A stretch of DNA of 64,000 nucleotides from Microbacterium algeriense. Lineage in GTDB: Bacteria; Actinomycetota; Actinomycetes; Actinomycetales; Microbacteriaceae. The stretch lies in the NCBI RefSeq assembly GCF_008868005.1, contig NZ_WAAO01000001.1, forward strand, positions 620,001 to 684,000, written 5' to 3'. The notes below the pieces were generated by a model. The model made no database searches, was not told the origin of the DNA, and saw nothing but the letters and a program-made list of their open reading frames with translations. Both the position numbers and the translations under genes were made by a program. Of this stretch, positions 7,306 through 15,505 are shown piece after piece. How positions within the stretch are numbered: the stretch's first letter is position 1; each line of letters opens with the position of its first letter.

Positions 7306-8076
7306 TCACTCGGGGCGGAGGCGCAGCTGCGCCATGCCCCCGTCGACCTCGATGAAGGTGCCCGTGGTCGAACCCGCGGACGGACTGACCAGGTAGGCCA
7401 CGGCTGCAGCGACCTCGTCCGGGCTCACGAGGCGTCCGTGCGGCTGGCGGGCCTCGAGCGCGGCGCGTTCGGCGGCGGGGTCGGCGGCCGAGTCGAGCAG
7501 TCGTCCGACCCAGGGCGTGTCGGCGGTGCCGGGGTTGACCGCGTTCACGCGGATGCCCTCGCGCAGGTGATCGGCCGCCATCGCGCGGGTGAGCGCGGCC
7601 ACGGCGCCCTTCGACGCGGAGTACAGCGCCCGCTGCGGCAGTCCGGTCGTCGAGGCGATGGATGCCGTGTTGCACACCGCCGCGGAGGGCGACTTCCGCA
7701 GCCACGGCAGCGCCGCCGAGGTCACGCGCGCGATGCCCGTGACGTTGATCGAGAGGACCCGCGCCCACTCGTCGTCGTCGTTCGCGGCGATGTCGCCCTG
7801 TGCCCCGATGCCGGCGTTGTTGACGACGATGTCGATGCGGCCGAAGCGCTCGGCCACGGCGGCGACGGCGGCGTCCACGCTCGCGCGGTCGGAGACGTCG
7901 GCCGTGAACGCGGCGAAGCGCTCGTCGGCGTTGCTCGTGTCGCGGTCGAGCACGGCCACGGTCACGCCGTCGTCGTGCAGGCGGTGCGCGATCGCCGCAC
8001 CGATGCCGGAGGCGCCGCCGGTGACGATGGCCACGAGGCCGTCCGTGTCCGATCCCTGAGCCTGTCGAAGGGTCAC
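7306..8076 (-). CDS. Short-chain dehydrogenase, probable 2-keto-3-deoxy-L-fuconate dehydrogenase
   Basis: A 256-residue classical SDR. The NAD(P) loop TGGASGIG is at 19-26, NNAG at 86-89, and the catalytic Ser139, Tyr152 and Lys156 (YSASK) are present. In the oxidative fucose pathway this step oxidises 2-keto-3-deoxy-L-fuconate to the 2,4-diketo acid. I chose the GTG at 8076, which overlaps the upstream FAH stop (GTGA). An ATG at 8091 would overlap more. Residues 2-8 (TLRQAQG) are encoded by a copy of the dispersed repeat, so the true N-terminus was remodelled by repeat insertion or the start lies just after it. It is co-transcribed with the FAH-family gene. Confidence 0.85.
   Translation of the reverse strand: MTLRQAQGSDTDGLVAIVTGGASGIGAAIAHRLHDDGVTVAVLDRDTSNADERFAAFTADVSDRASVDAAVAAVAERFGRIDIVVNNAGIGAQGDIAANDDDEWARVLSINVTGIARVTSAALPWLRKSPSAAVCNTASIASTTGLPQRALYSASKGAVAALTRAMAADHLREGIRVNAVNPGTADTPWVGRLLDSAADPAAERAALEARQPHGRLVSPDEVAAAVAYLVSPSAGSTTGTFIEVDGGMAQLRLRPE
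8054..8072. repeat. Dispersed repeat copy inside the SDR coding sequence
   Basis: CCCTGAGCCTGTCGAAGGG lies at the 5' end of the SDR gene, immediately after the FAH stop. It is the inverse complement of the CCCTTCGACAGGCTCAGGG core found in the intergenic tracts. It is read in frame as part of TLRQAQG. Confidence 0.85.
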
Positions 8077-8933
8077 TTGTCTGCCTTCCATGCGGTGAAC
8101 TCCTGGCGCTGGCGGCCGAGGCCGTCGATCTCGATCTCGACCACGTCGCCCGCGGCCAGGTAGGGGTACTTGCCGGACAGGGCCACGCCCTGCGGGGTGC
8201 CGGTGAGGATCAGGTCTCCGGGCTCGAGGGTCACGTACTGCGACAGGTGGTGCACGATGTGCTCGACCGTGAAGATCATGTCGCTCGTGTTCGAGTCCTG
8301 CCGCGGCTCGCCGTTCACGAAGCTGCGCAGGCCGAGCGCCTGGTGGTCCACCTCGTCCGGGGTGACGAGCCAGGGGCCGGTGGGGTTGAACCCGAAGGCG
8401 ATCTTGCCCTTGGACCACTGCCCGCCGGACACGGCCATCTGGAAGTCGCGCTCGGAGACGTCGTTCGCCGCGACGAACCCGGCCACGTGCGCCATCGACT
8501 CCTCCGGGGAGTCCAGGTAGGCCGCGCGCTTGCCGATCACGACGCCCAGCTCGACCTCCCAGTCCGTCTTCTCGCTGCCGCGCGGGATCGTCACGGTGTC
8601 GTCCGGGCCGACGACCGTGTTCGGCGTCTTGAGGAACAGGATCGGGATGGTGGGCGGTTCGGAACCGGATTCGGCCGCGTGGGCGGCGTAGTTCATGCCG
8701 ATGCAGATCACCGCGCTCGGGCGGGCGATGGGGGCGCCGACGCGCATCGTCGCCGCGTCCGGCAGCTCGGGGAGCTCCCCGGCGTCGCGGGCGGCAGCGA
8801 CCTGGGCGACGAAGTCGCTCTCCAGGAATTCGCCGTTCACATCGGATGTCACCGGGCGGAGGTCGAGGTAGCGGTCACCCTCCACGAGGACGGGGATCTC
8901 CGCCCCGGGGGTGCCGAGCCGCGCGAACTTCAT
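8073..8933 (-). CDS. Fumarylacetoacetate hydrolase-family protein, probable 2,4-diketo-3-deoxy-L-fuconate hydrolase
   Basis: A 286-residue FAH-fold enzyme. The metal site is visible as Glu126 and Glu128 in '[11 protein letters not shown]' and Asp158 in 'ANDVSERD'. The N-terminal 70 residues are the small domain, and '[14 protein letters not shown]' is the conserved C-terminal loop. In the non-phosphorylating L-fucose route this family cleaves 2,4-diketo-3-deoxy-L-fuconate to pyruvate and L-lactate. It starts divergently from the fuconate dehydratase gene and overlaps the SDR by a GTGA junction, so steps five and six of the pathway are translationally coupled. FAH-family members also act in L-rhamnose and aromatic pathways; the complete neighbouring set favours fucose. 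Confidence 0.85.
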   Translation of the reverse strand: MKFARLGTPGAEIPVLVEGDRYLDLRPVTSDVNGEFLESDFVAQVAAARDAGELPELPDAATMRVGAPIARPSAVICIGMNYAAHAAESGSEPPTIPILFLKTPNTVVGPDDTVTIPRGSEKTDWEVELGVVIGKRAAYLDSPEESMAHVAGFVAANDVSERDFQMAVSGGQWSKGKIAFGFNPTGPWLVTPDEVDHQALGLRSFVNGEPRQDSNTSDMIFTVEHIVHHLSQYVTLEPGDLILTGTPQGVALSGKYPYLAAGDVVEIEIDGLGRQRQEFTAWKADK

Positions 8934-8979
8934 GTTTCTCCTGATCGGTCGGGCGGCCGCGACGCCGCGGCCGGTCTCG

Positions 8980-9009
8980 TTGACAGTATAGACATCGGAT
9001 GTTTACACT
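8980..9009 (+). promoter_or_regulatory. Promoter of the fuconate dehydratase operon
   Basis: TTGACA at 8980-8985 and TACACT at 9004-9009 are separated by 18 bases, close to the vegetative consensus. The palindrome at 8992-9002 lies in the spacer, so a bound repressor would block RNA polymerase. Confidence 0.65.
8989..9005. promoter_or_regulatory. Operator palindrome centred on ACATCGGATGT
   Basis: TAGACATC-G-GATGTTTA has arms matching at 7 of 8 positions. It overlaps the -35/-10 spacer of the fuconate dehydratase promoter and is 55 bp from the divergent FAH start. The same ACATCGGATGT occurs 150 bp away inside the FAH gene (8839-8849). The FadR-type regulator at 5389-6066 is the most likely binder. 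Confidence 0.6.
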
Positions 9010-9056
9010 CCAAGAGATCCGCACGGAGGAGATCACCCGTGCATGGAGAGGAACCC

Positions 9057-10352
9057 GTGAGCCGTATCGTCGCCCTCGACACCACCGACATCCGCTTCCC
9101 CACGTCCCTGAGCCTGGACGGGTCGGATGCGATGAACCCCGACCCCGACTACTCCGCGGCGTACGTCATCGTGCGCACGGACGCCCCCGACGACATCGAG
9201 GGGCATGCGTTCGTGTTCACGATCGGCCGCGGCAACGACGTGCAGGTCGCCGCGATCGACGCGCTCGCCGGGCATCTGGTCGGACGCGAGATCGAGCCGC
9301 TGCTCGACGACATGGGCGGCACCTTCCGCGACATCATCAGCGACTCGCAGCTGCGGTGGCTGGGGCCCGAGAAGGGCGTGATGCACATGGCCATCGGCGC
9401 CGTCATCAACGCGCTGTGGGACATCAAGGCCAAGCGCGCGGGCCTGCCGCTGTGGCAGCTGCTCGCCCGGATGACGCCGGAGGAGCTCGTCGACCTCGTC
9501 GACTTCCGCTACCTCACCAACGCCCTCACCCGCGAGGAGGCGCTGGAGATCCTGCGCGCGGCGGAGCCCGGTCGGGCGGAGCGGGAGCAGCAGCTCCTCG
9601 CCACCGGCTACCCGGGCTACACGACCAGCCCCGGCTGGCTCGGCTACTCCGACGAGAAGCTCGAACGGCTCGCCCGCGAGGCCATGGCCGACGGCTTCAC
9701 GCAGATCAAGCTCAAGGTGGGCGCCGACCTGGAGGACGACATCCGCCGGTTCCGGAAGGCGCGTGAGGTGTGCGGCCCCGACTTCCCGATCGCGATCGAC
9801 GCCAACCAGCGCTGGGAGGTGTCGGAGGCGATCGAGTGGGTGAACGCTCTCGCCGAATTCCACCCCGCCTGGATCGAAGAGCCCACCAGCCCCGACGACG
9901 TGCTCGGCCACGCCGAGATCGCCCGCGGCATCGCGCCCATCCGTGTCGCGACCGGCGAGCACGCCCAGAACCGGGTGATCTTCAAGCAGCTGCTGCAGGC
10001 GGAGGCCATCTCCGTGATGCAGATCGATGCCGTGCGCGTCGCCGGCGTCAACGAGAACATCGCCAACCTGCTGCTGGCCGCCAAGTTCGATGTGCCGGTG
10101 TGCCCGCACGCGGGCGGCGTCGGCCTGTGCGAGGCCGTGCAGCACCTGTCGATGTTCGACTTCGTCGCCGTCACCGGCACGCGCGAGGGCCGGATGATCG
10201 AGTTCGTCGACCACCTGCACGAGCACTTCGTCGTGCCGACCGACATCCGAGGAGGCTCCTACATGGCGCCGACTGCCCCCGGCGCCGGCATGGAGATGAA
10301 GGCCGAGAGCATCGCGGAGTACACCTGGACGGGTGCGCATGTCACCGTCTGA
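9057..10352 (+). CDS. fucD: L-fuconate dehydratase (enolase superfamily)
   Basis: A 431-residue mandelate-racemase-subgroup enolase. The catalytic set is complete: Lys218 and Lys220 (IKLKVG), metal ligands Asp248, Glu274 (WIEEP) and Glu301 (ATGEH), and Asp324 with His351 (CPHAGG). From memory, these residue numbers coincide with those of the characterised Xanthomonas campestris L-fuconate dehydratase. The reaction is L-fuconate to 2-keto-3-deoxy-L-fuconate plus water. The GTG at 9057 follows a GGAGAGG ribosome-binding site. It heads a rightward operon with the fucose dehydrogenase (14-base overlap) and mutarotase. This gene is the strongest single evidence that the cluster handles L-fucose; D-arabinonate is a known side substrate of the family. 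Confidence 0.93.
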   Translation: MSRIVALDTTDIRFPTSLSLDGSDAMNPDPDYSAAYVIVRTDAPDDIEGHAFVFTIGRGNDVQVAAIDALAGHLVGREIEPLLDDMGGTFRDIISDSQLRWLGPEKGVMHMAIGAVINALWDIKAKRAGLPLWQLLARMTPEELVDLVDFRYLTNALTREEALEILRAAEPGRAEREQQLLATGYPGYTTSPGWLGYSDEKLERLAREAMADGFTQIKLKVGADLEDDIRRFRKAREVCGPDFPIAIDANQRWEVSEAIEWVNALAEFHPAWIEEPTSPDDVLGHAEIARGIAPIRVATGEHAQNRVIFKQLLQAEAISVMQIDAVRVAGVNENIANLLLAAKFDVPVCPHAGGVGLCEAVQHLSMFDFVAVTGTREGRMIEFVDHLHEHFVVPTDIRGGSYMAPTAPGAGMEMKAESIAEYTWTGAHVTV

Positions 10353-11307
10353 TCGTCTGCCGGTCCCCACGCTCGGCTACGGCGCCGCGAACGTCGGCAA
10401 CCTCTTCCGCGAACTGACCGACGACGACGCCTGGGCCGTCCTGGAGGCGGCTTGGGAGAGCGGAATCCGCTTCTACGACACGGCTCCGCACTACGGCCTC
10501 GGGCTCTCCGAGCGCCGACTCGGAGCCTTCCTGCAGACCAAGCCGCGCGACGAGTACGTGCTCTCGACCAAGGTCGGCCGCCTGCTGCGCTCGAACCCCG
10601 ATCATGACGGCGGCCTCGACACCGCGAACGACTTCCACGTGCCGGACGACCTCAGGCGCGTCTGGGACTTCTCGGCGGACGGCATCCGCACGAGCCTGGA
10701 GGAGTCGCGCGAGCGGCTGGGCATCGAGCGCATCGACCTGCTCTATCTGCACGACCCGGAGCGGCACGACCTCGACCTCGCGCTCGCCGAAGCCCTTCCC
10801 GCGCTTGAGCAGCTGCGCGCGGACGGCGCGGTGACCGCGATCGGCATCGGCTCGATGGTGTCGGAAGCCCTGGCGGCGTCCGTTCGCTCGGCGGACCTCG
10901 ACCTGATCATGGTGGCCGGTCGCTACACGCTGCTGGAGCAGCCGGCCGCGGTCGACGTGCTCCCCGCCTGCCGCGAGACCGGGACCGGGGTCGTCGCGGC
11001 GTCCGTGTTCAACTCCGGCCTGCTGGCCTCGAGCGAACCCCGCCGCGACGGCCGCTACGAGTACGGGCAGCTGCCCGACGAGCTGTGGGATCGGCTCGTG
11101 CGCATCGCCGCGGTGTGCGCCGATCACGACGTGCCCCTGCCGGCCGCCGCGATCCGGTTCCCGCTGCAGTCCGAGGTCGTACGCTCGGTGGTCGTCGGGG
11201 GCAGCCGTCCGGCGCAGCTCCGGCAGAACGCCGAGTACGCTGCCTTGGAGATCCCCTCGGCGCTGTGGGAGAACCTCGCCGCCGAAGGCCTGATCCCCGC
11301 GTCCTGA
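10339..11307 (+). CDS. Aldo/keto reductase, probable L-fucose 1-dehydrogenase
   Basis: A 322-residue aldo/keto reductase with the tetrad visible: Asp and Tyr in 'FYDTAPHYG', Lys in '[10 protein letters not shown]', His in '[10 protein letters not shown]'. This subgroup (D-threo-aldose 1-dehydrogenase/pyridoxal dehydrogenase-like) oxidises L-fucose, L-galactose and similar 6-deoxy or L-sugars to the 1,5-lactone with NAD(P). The ATG at 10339 lies inside the end of fucD, giving a 14-base overlap and likely translational coupling. It supplies the substrate for the lactonase at 6115. A paralogue sits at 40232-41176. Confidence 0.87.
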   Translation: MSPSDRLPVPTLGYGAANVGNLFRELTDDDAWAVLEAAWESGIRFYDTAPHYGLGLSERRLGAFLQTKPRDEYVLSTKVGRLLRSNPDHDGGLDTANDFHVPDDLRRVWDFSADGIRTSLEESRERLGIERIDLLYLHDPERHDLDLALAEALPALEQLRADGAVTAIGIGSMVSEALAASVRSADLDLIMVAGRYTLLEQPAAVDVLPACRETGTGVVAASVFNSGLLASSEPRRDGRYEYGQLPDELWDRLVRIAAVCADHDVPLPAAAIRFPLQSEVVRSVVVGGSRPAQLRQNAEYAALEIPSALWENLAAEGLIPAS

Positions 11308-11336
11308 CCCGCGTCCCCGACCGAGAGGAGCCCCCC

Positions 11337-11756
11337 GTGCTCGAAGGAATCCACCCGCTGCTGACCGGGGAGCTGCTGCTGCATCTCGACCGGATGGGCC
11401 ACTCCGACGCCGTCGTGGTCGCCGATGCGCATTTCCCCGCGTGGGGACTGGGCGCACGGGTGGTCGACCTCCCCGGAACCACGACGCCGGAGGTCGTGGC
11501 CGCGATCCGCACGGTGCTCCCGCTCGACGACGCCCCCGGCATCGATCTGATGACCTCCGCCGACGGCGAGGTGCTCGACGTGCAGCACGAGCTCATGGCC
11601 GCGGCGGGCACGGAGCTGGACACGACCCGCTTCGTCGACCGCTTCGCGTACTACGAGGTCGCGAAGGAGGCGTATCTCATGGTGCGCACGGGAGAGACCC
11701 GCAAGTACGGCAACGCGCTGCTCCGGAAGGGCGTCGTCGGCCACCCCTCGGCCTGA
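11337..11756 (+). CDS. fucU: L-fucose mutarotase, RbsD/FucU family
   Basis: A 139-residue protein of the RbsD/FucU fold. 'LDRMGHSDAVVVADAHFPA' carries the catalytic histidine, and the C-terminal 'RKYGNALLRKGVV' is the FucU-branch form. It accelerates alpha/beta anomerisation of L-fucose before dehydrogenation. The GTG at 11337 follows GAGAGGAG. It is the last gene of the fucD operon, 29 bp after the dehydrogenase, and is convergent with the LacI gene with only 9 bp between stops. Assignment to fucose rather than ribose rests on motif and context. Confidence 0.88.
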   Translation: MLEGIHPLLTGELLLHLDRMGHSDAVVVADAHFPAWGLGARVVDLPGTTTPEVVAAIRTVLPLDDAPGIDLMTSADGEVLDVQHELMAAAGTELDTTRFVDRFAYYEVAKEAYLMVRTGETRKYGNALLRKGVVGHPSA

Positions 11757-11765
11757 CCCGGGGGT

Positions 11766-12767
11766 TCAGCGCCCGACGGTCGACTCCCGCACGATGAGCT
11801 CGGCGGGGAACGGCGTGGGTGCCGGAGGCGCGGCGGTCGGATCGGCGAGGAGCTGCAGCAGCGCGGCCCCGGCGGCGCGACCGATCTCGTAGCCGGGCTG
11901 CCGGACGCTCGTCAGCGGCACCACGCCCTGGTGTGCGGCAGCCACGTCGTCGAAGCCGACGAGGGCGATCTCCTCCGGCACCCGGATGCCGTGGCGGAGC
12001 AGCTGTGTCAGCACACCGAGGGCCACACCGTCGTTCGCGGCGAAGACCGCGTCCGGGCGCTCCTCCGCCGGAAGCTCCGCCAGGTGCGCCCCGGCACGGA
12101 GGCCGTCTTCCGTCGTCAGATGCTCGACGTCGAGGACGGAGACGCGGGCGGCGGTCCCCGCCACGGCGTCCTGCAGGCCCGCCAGCCGGTCGTTCGACTG
12201 GCTCACCGCCGGGGCTCCGAGGAACAGGATGCGGCGACGGCCGAGGGAGACCAGGTGCTCGCCGGCGAGCCGTCCGCCGCCGCGGTCGTCGAAGGTGACC
12301 GCGGCGACCGAGGGCGAATCACGGATGGGGCCGACGACCACCGCGCGGATCCCGCGGGTCGCGAGTTGTTCCAGCCGGGGCACGACGTCTCCATGCGGGT
12401 AGATCACGATGCCCTGCACCCGGTGGGCCTCGAACATGTCGATGTTCTGCTCTTCGCGAGCGGCATCGCGGGCGCTGTCGCTGAAGAAGAGCGACCAGCC
12501 GCCCTCACGGGCCACGTCGTCGACGCCACGGGACAGGTCGTTGAAGTAGGGCAGCCAGGCATCGAGGAGGATGAGGGCGAGGGCCTTGCTCGATCCCGCG
12601 CGGAGCTGGCGGGCCGACTCGTTCGGCACGAAGCCGAGCTCGGCGATCGCCGCCCGCACCCGCTCGCGGCTGGCGGCGCCGAGGACGTGCGGGTGGTTGA
12701 GGTAGTTCGACACGGTCGATGCCGAGACCCCCGCGAGAGCCGCGACATCCTTCACGCTCGCGGACAT
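11766..12767 (-). CDS. LacI-family repressor, probably of the epimerase gene
   Basis: A complete 333-residue LacI regulator. The helix-turn-helix is 'VKDVAALAGVSASTVSNYLN', the hinge helix ends 'ESARQLRAGSSKALALIL', and the periplasmic-binding-protein-like core follows with 'DAVFAANDGVALGVLTQ' and 'ALVGFDDVAAA'. It is divergent from the sugar 3-epimerase gene. Two copies of TTGTAACGTGCCAAG, a near-palindrome with the central CG typical of LacI operators, flank the promoter-like TTGACA in between. Repression by looping and relief by a ketohexose or related sugar is inferred. Confidence 0.92.
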   Translation of the reverse strand: MSASVKDVAALAGVSASTVSNYLNHPHVLGAASRERVRAAIAELGFVPNESARQLRAGSSKALALILLDAWLPYFNDLSRGVDDVAREGGWSLFFSDSARDAAREEQNIDMFEAHRVQGIVIYPHGDVVPRLEQLATRGIRAVVVGPIRDSPSVAAVTFDDRGGGRLAGEHLVSLGRRRILFLGAPAVSQSNDRLAGLQDAVAGTAARVSVLDVEHLTTEDGLRAGAHLAELPAEERPDAVFAANDGVALGVLTQLLRHGIRVPEEIALVGFDDVAAAHQGVVPLTSVRQPGYEIGRAAGAALLQLLADPTAAPPAPTPFPAELIVRESTVGR

Positions 12768-12829
12768 GGGCCTCCTTCGGCGATGGGACCGCAGGCGCGC
12801 GGCCGGATGAGGCCCAGGCTAGCGGAGGA

Positions 12830-12845
12830 GTTGTAACGTGCCAAG
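12830..12845. promoter_or_regulatory. LacI-type operator copy 1
   Basis: GTTGTAACGTGCCAAG. It is identical at 15 of 16 positions to the copy at 12898-12913 and matches its own reverse complement around a central ACGT. It lies upstream of the TTGACA at 12853-12858, 63 bp from the lacI start. Confidence 0.75.
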
Positions 12846-12852
12846 AAAGTTC

Positions 12853-12882
12853 TTGACACCCCGGCGGATGGCGACGTAGCGT
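12853..12882 (+). promoter_or_regulatory. Probable promoter of the sugar 3-epimerase gene
   Basis: A perfect TTGACA at 12853-12858. The -10 region is weak (TAGCGT at 12877-12882, 18-base spacer). It sits between the two operator copies, as expected for a repressed promoter. Confidence 0.5.
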
Positions 12883-12897
12883 GACTCGCACACCGGG

Positions 12898-12913
12898 CTT
12901 GTAACGTGCCAAG
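12898..12913. promoter_or_regulatory. LacI-type operator copy 2
   Basis: CTTGTAACGTGCCAAG, with CTTG/CAAG arms and ACGT centre (12 of 16 bases symmetric). Its start is 68 bp from that of copy 1, so the pair brackets the presumed transcription start of the epimerase gene. Confidence 0.75.
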
Positions 12914-12955
12914 TCCGCGCGGCGACGGTGCCGGACACCCGCCGGAGGAGCGCTC

Positions 12956-13825
12956 ATGAACATCGGCTGCCACGGACTCGTCTGGACCGGGAGCTTCGAC
13001 GCCGACGGCATCCGGCTCGCGGTGGAGAAGACGAAGCAGGCGGGATTCGACCTCATCGAGTTCCCGCTGATGGACCCGTTCTCCTTCGATGTCGCCGCCG
13101 CGAAGATTGCTCTCGCCGAGCACGACCTCGCGGTCAGCGCGTCGCTCGGTCTGTCCGAGTCCACCGACATCACGAGCGGCGATCCGGAGACCGTCGCCGC
13201 GGGCGAGGCGCTCCTGCTCCGCGCGGTGGACGTGCTCGCCGAACTCGGCGGCACGCACTTCTGCGGCGTGATCTACAGCGCCATGAAGAAGTACATGCAG
13301 CCGGCGACCGCGGAGGGACTCGCGTCCAGCCGCCGGACGATCGCCCGGGTGGCCGACCATGCCGCCGAACGCGGGGTCTCCGTCTCGCTCGAGGTCGTCA
13401 ACCGCTACGAGACCAATGTGCTGAACACGGCGCGCCAGGCGCTCGCGTACCTCGCCGAGGTCGATCGGCCGAACCTCGGCATCCACCTCGACACGTACCA
13501 CATGAACATCGAGGAGTCGGATATGTTCGCGCCCGTGCTCGACGCCGCTCCAGCGCTGCGTTACGTGCACATCGGGGAGAGCCACCGCGGGTACCTCGGC
13601 ACCGGAACCGTCGACTTCGACACGTTCTTCAAGGCCCTCGGTCGCATCGGCTACGACGGCCCCATCGTGTTCGAGTCGTTCTCCTCGGCGGTGGTCGCCC
13701 CCGACCTCAGCCGCATGCTCGGCATCTGGCGGAACCTCTGGTCGGACAACGACGAACTCGGGGCGCACGCCAACGCCTACATCAGGGACAAGCTCGTCGC
13801 GGTCGATTCCATCCGGCTGCATTGA
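12956..13825 (+). CDS. D-allulose (D-psicose)/D-tagatose 3-epimerase family enzyme
   Basis: A 289-residue TIM-barrel ketose 3-epimerase. The metal and catalytic residues of the family are all visible: Glu146 (SLEVVNRYE), Asp179 (HLDTYHMNIEE), His205 (HIGESHRG) and Glu240 (VFESFSS). Length and sequence, as I recall them, are very close to the characterised D-allulose 3-epimerase of Arthrobacter globiformis. It interconverts free ketohexoses such as D-fructose and D-allulose at C3. A GGAGGAG ribosome-binding site precedes the ATG. It is divergent from the LacI gene and followed, after 177 bp, by a ribose-type ABC importer that could bring in its substrate. Confidence 0.9.
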   Translation: MNIGCHGLVWTGSFDADGIRLAVEKTKQAGFDLIEFPLMDPFSFDVAAAKIALAEHDLAVSASLGLSESTDITSGDPETVAAGEALLLRAVDVLAELGGTHFCGVIYSAMKKYMQPATAEGLASSRRTIARVADHAAERGVSVSLEVVNRYETNVLNTARQALAYLAEVDRPNLGIHLDTYHMNIEESDMFAPVLDAAPALRYVHIGESHRGYLGTGTVDFDTFFKALGRIGYDGPIVFESFSSAVVAPDLSRMLGIWRNLWSDNDELGAHANAYIRDKLVAVDSIRLH

Positions 13826-13847
13826 GCCGATCGGGCGGTTGAGATCA

Positions 13848-13863
13848 AGATGTTATTACAGGT
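13848..13863. promoter_or_regulatory. Degenerate ACCTGT-N4-ACAGGT operator upstream of the ABC importer
   Basis: AGATGTTATTACAGGT matches the operator at 23249-23264 at 13 of 16 positions, including an intact ACAGGT arm. It lies 140 bp upstream of the importer's ATPase start. It hints that the UTRA regulator also controls this importer, but a 13/16 match could be chance. Confidence 0.4.
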
Positions 13864-13882
13864 CTTCCGTCGCCGCCCATCC

Positions 13883-13901
13883 TTAGATACATTTAGATAC
13901 A
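13883..13901. promoter_or_regulatory. Direct repeat TTAGATACA x2 upstream of the ABC importer
   Basis: TTAGATACA occurs at 13883-13891 and 13893-13901, a 10-bp (one helical turn) period in an unusually AT-rich stretch. An 8-bp inverted repeat (ACTTGCAC...GTGCAGGT, 13902-13925) follows directly. The layout suits an activator or repressor site. Confidence 0.45.
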
Positions 13902-14002
13902 ACTTGCACTGACCCGGGTGCAGGTCGCAGAATTGATCCGATGTTTACGGCGGGACGATCCGCCGGATTCGCGACAGAACCTTCAAGGAAGCAGGTGAGC
14001 GC

Positions 14003-15505
14003 ATGAGTGGACCCATCCTGAGGGTCGAGGGGATCAGCAAGGGTTTCCCCGGCGTCCAGGCGCTGAAGGACGTGCACCTCGAGGTGCGCGCCGGCGAGGT
14101 GCTCGTGCTCGTGGGTGAGAACGGTGCCGGCAAGTCAACCCTGATGAAGATCCTCTCCGGGATCTACACCAAGGACGAGGGCACCATCACGTTCGAGGGC
14201 CGGGAGGTCGAGCTCACCAGCCCGTTGCAGGCGCAGGAGCTCGGCATCACGATCATCCATCAGGAGCTCAACCTGATGCCCGATCTGACCGTGGCGCAGA
14301 ACATCTACGTGGGGCGCGAGCCGACGACGGGCCCGTTCCTGTCGGAGCGGAAGCTCAACCGCCAGACGGCCGAGCTGCTGCAGCGCCTCGACATCCACCT
14401 CGACCCGCGACAGCGCGTCGGCGAGCTGACCGTGGCCGAGCAGCAGATGGTCGAGATCGCCAAGGCCCTGTCCTTCAACGCCAAGGTGCTCATCATGGAC
14501 GAGCCCACCTCGGCCCTCACCGACACCGAGGTCGAGACCCTGTTCGTGCTCATCGAGCAGCTCAAGGCGCGGGGCACCGGCATCGTCTACATCTCGCACC
14601 GCATGGACGAGTTGCGTCGCCTCGCCGACCGGGTGACCGTGCTCCGCGACGGCACATACATCGGATCACTCGACAGGTCCGAGATCACCATCCCGACGAT
14701 CATCGAGATGATGGTCGGGCGTGCGATCGACGAGGCCACCCGCCCCGAAGCCCGCGAGCACCTCAACGATCCGATCGTGCTCGACGTGCAGGGGCTGTCC
14801 ACGAAGACCCTGCTCAAGGATGTGTCCTTCCAGCTGCACAGGGGAGAGATCCTCGGCTTCGCCGGTCTCATGGGGGCGGGGCGCACCGAGACCGCCCGTG
14901 CCGTGATCGGCGCCGACCACCGCGACGGCGGAACCATCACGATCGCCGGCCGCGCGGCCCGGATCGCCCAGCCCGCGGACGCGGTCAAGCACGGCGTCGG
15001 CTACCTGTCCGAGGACCGCAAACTGCTCGGCCTGATGCTCGAGCAGGACGTCACGTTCAACACCGTGCTCGCCTCGCTCGGCTCCTATGCCAACGCGATC
15101 GGCTGGATGGGCGACAGCAAGGCCAAGAACCGCACCAAGGAGTACGTGCAGCAGCTGCGGGTGAAGACGCCCTCGGTCAACCAGGTCGTCAAGCTCCTCT
15201 CCGGAGGGAACCAGCAGAAGGTCGTCATCGCCCGCTGGCTGATGCGCGACTGCGACATCCTCATCTTCGACGAGCCGACCCGCGGCATCGACGTCGGTGC
15301 GAAGGAAGAGATCTACCGCCTCATGCAGCAGCTCGCCGACGCGGGCAAGTCCATCATCGTCATCTCGTCGGAGCTCCCCGAGATCCTCCGTGTCGCGAAC
15401 CGCATCGCCGTGTTCGCGAACGGGCGCATCACCGGGACGCTCCGCAACGAGGAAGCCAGCCAGGAGAAGATCATGCAACTCGCAGCCCACGGGGAGGAAG
15501 ACTGA
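14003..15505 (+). CDS. Sugar ABC importer ATPase, RbsA-type double cassette
   Basis: A 500-residue fusion of two nucleotide-binding cassettes. The first has Walker A 'GENGAGKST' (about 38-46), a Q-loop and Walker B 'LIMDEPTSAL'. The second has the degenerate Walker A 'GLMGAGRTE' usual in RbsA, with signature 'LLSGGNQQKV' and 'ILIFDEPTRGID'. This architecture defines the ribose/xylose/allose importer class. The stop overlaps the permease start by one base (TGATG). It is the first gene of an importer operon downstream of the 3-epimerase. Substrate may be a ketohexose, ribose or L-fucose; candidate operators for more than one local regulator lie in its leader. Confidence 0.93.
   Translation: MSGPILRVEGISKGFPGVQALKDVHLEVRAGEVLVLVGENGAGKSTLMKILSGIYTKDEGTITFEGREVELTSPLQAQELGITIIHQELNLMPDLTVAQNIYVGREPTTGPFLSERKLNRQTAELLQRLDIHLDPRQRVGELTVAEQQMVEIAKALSFNAKVLIMDEPTSALTDTEVETLFVLIEQLKARGTGIVYISHRMDELRRLADRVTVLRDGTYIGSLDRSEITIPTIIEMMVGRAIDEATRPEAREHLNDPIVLDVQGLSTKTLLKDVSFQLHRGEILGFAGLMGAGRTETARAVIGADHRDGGTITIAGRAARIAQPADAVKHGVGYLSEDRKLLGLMLEQDVTFNTVLASLGSYANAIGWMGDSKAKNRTKEYVQQLRVKTPSVNQVVKLLSGGNQQKVVIARWLMRDCDILIFDEPTRGIDVGAKEEIYRLMQQLADAGKSIIVISSELPEILRVANRIAVFANGRITGTLRNEEASQEKIMQLAAHGEED

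Noticed and set aside
8247..10352. A 701-codon frame for the fuconate dehydratase
   Set aside because: The first 270 codons overlap the opposite-strand FAH gene and its promoter. The family start, ribosome-binding site and residue numbering all agree with the GTG at 9057.
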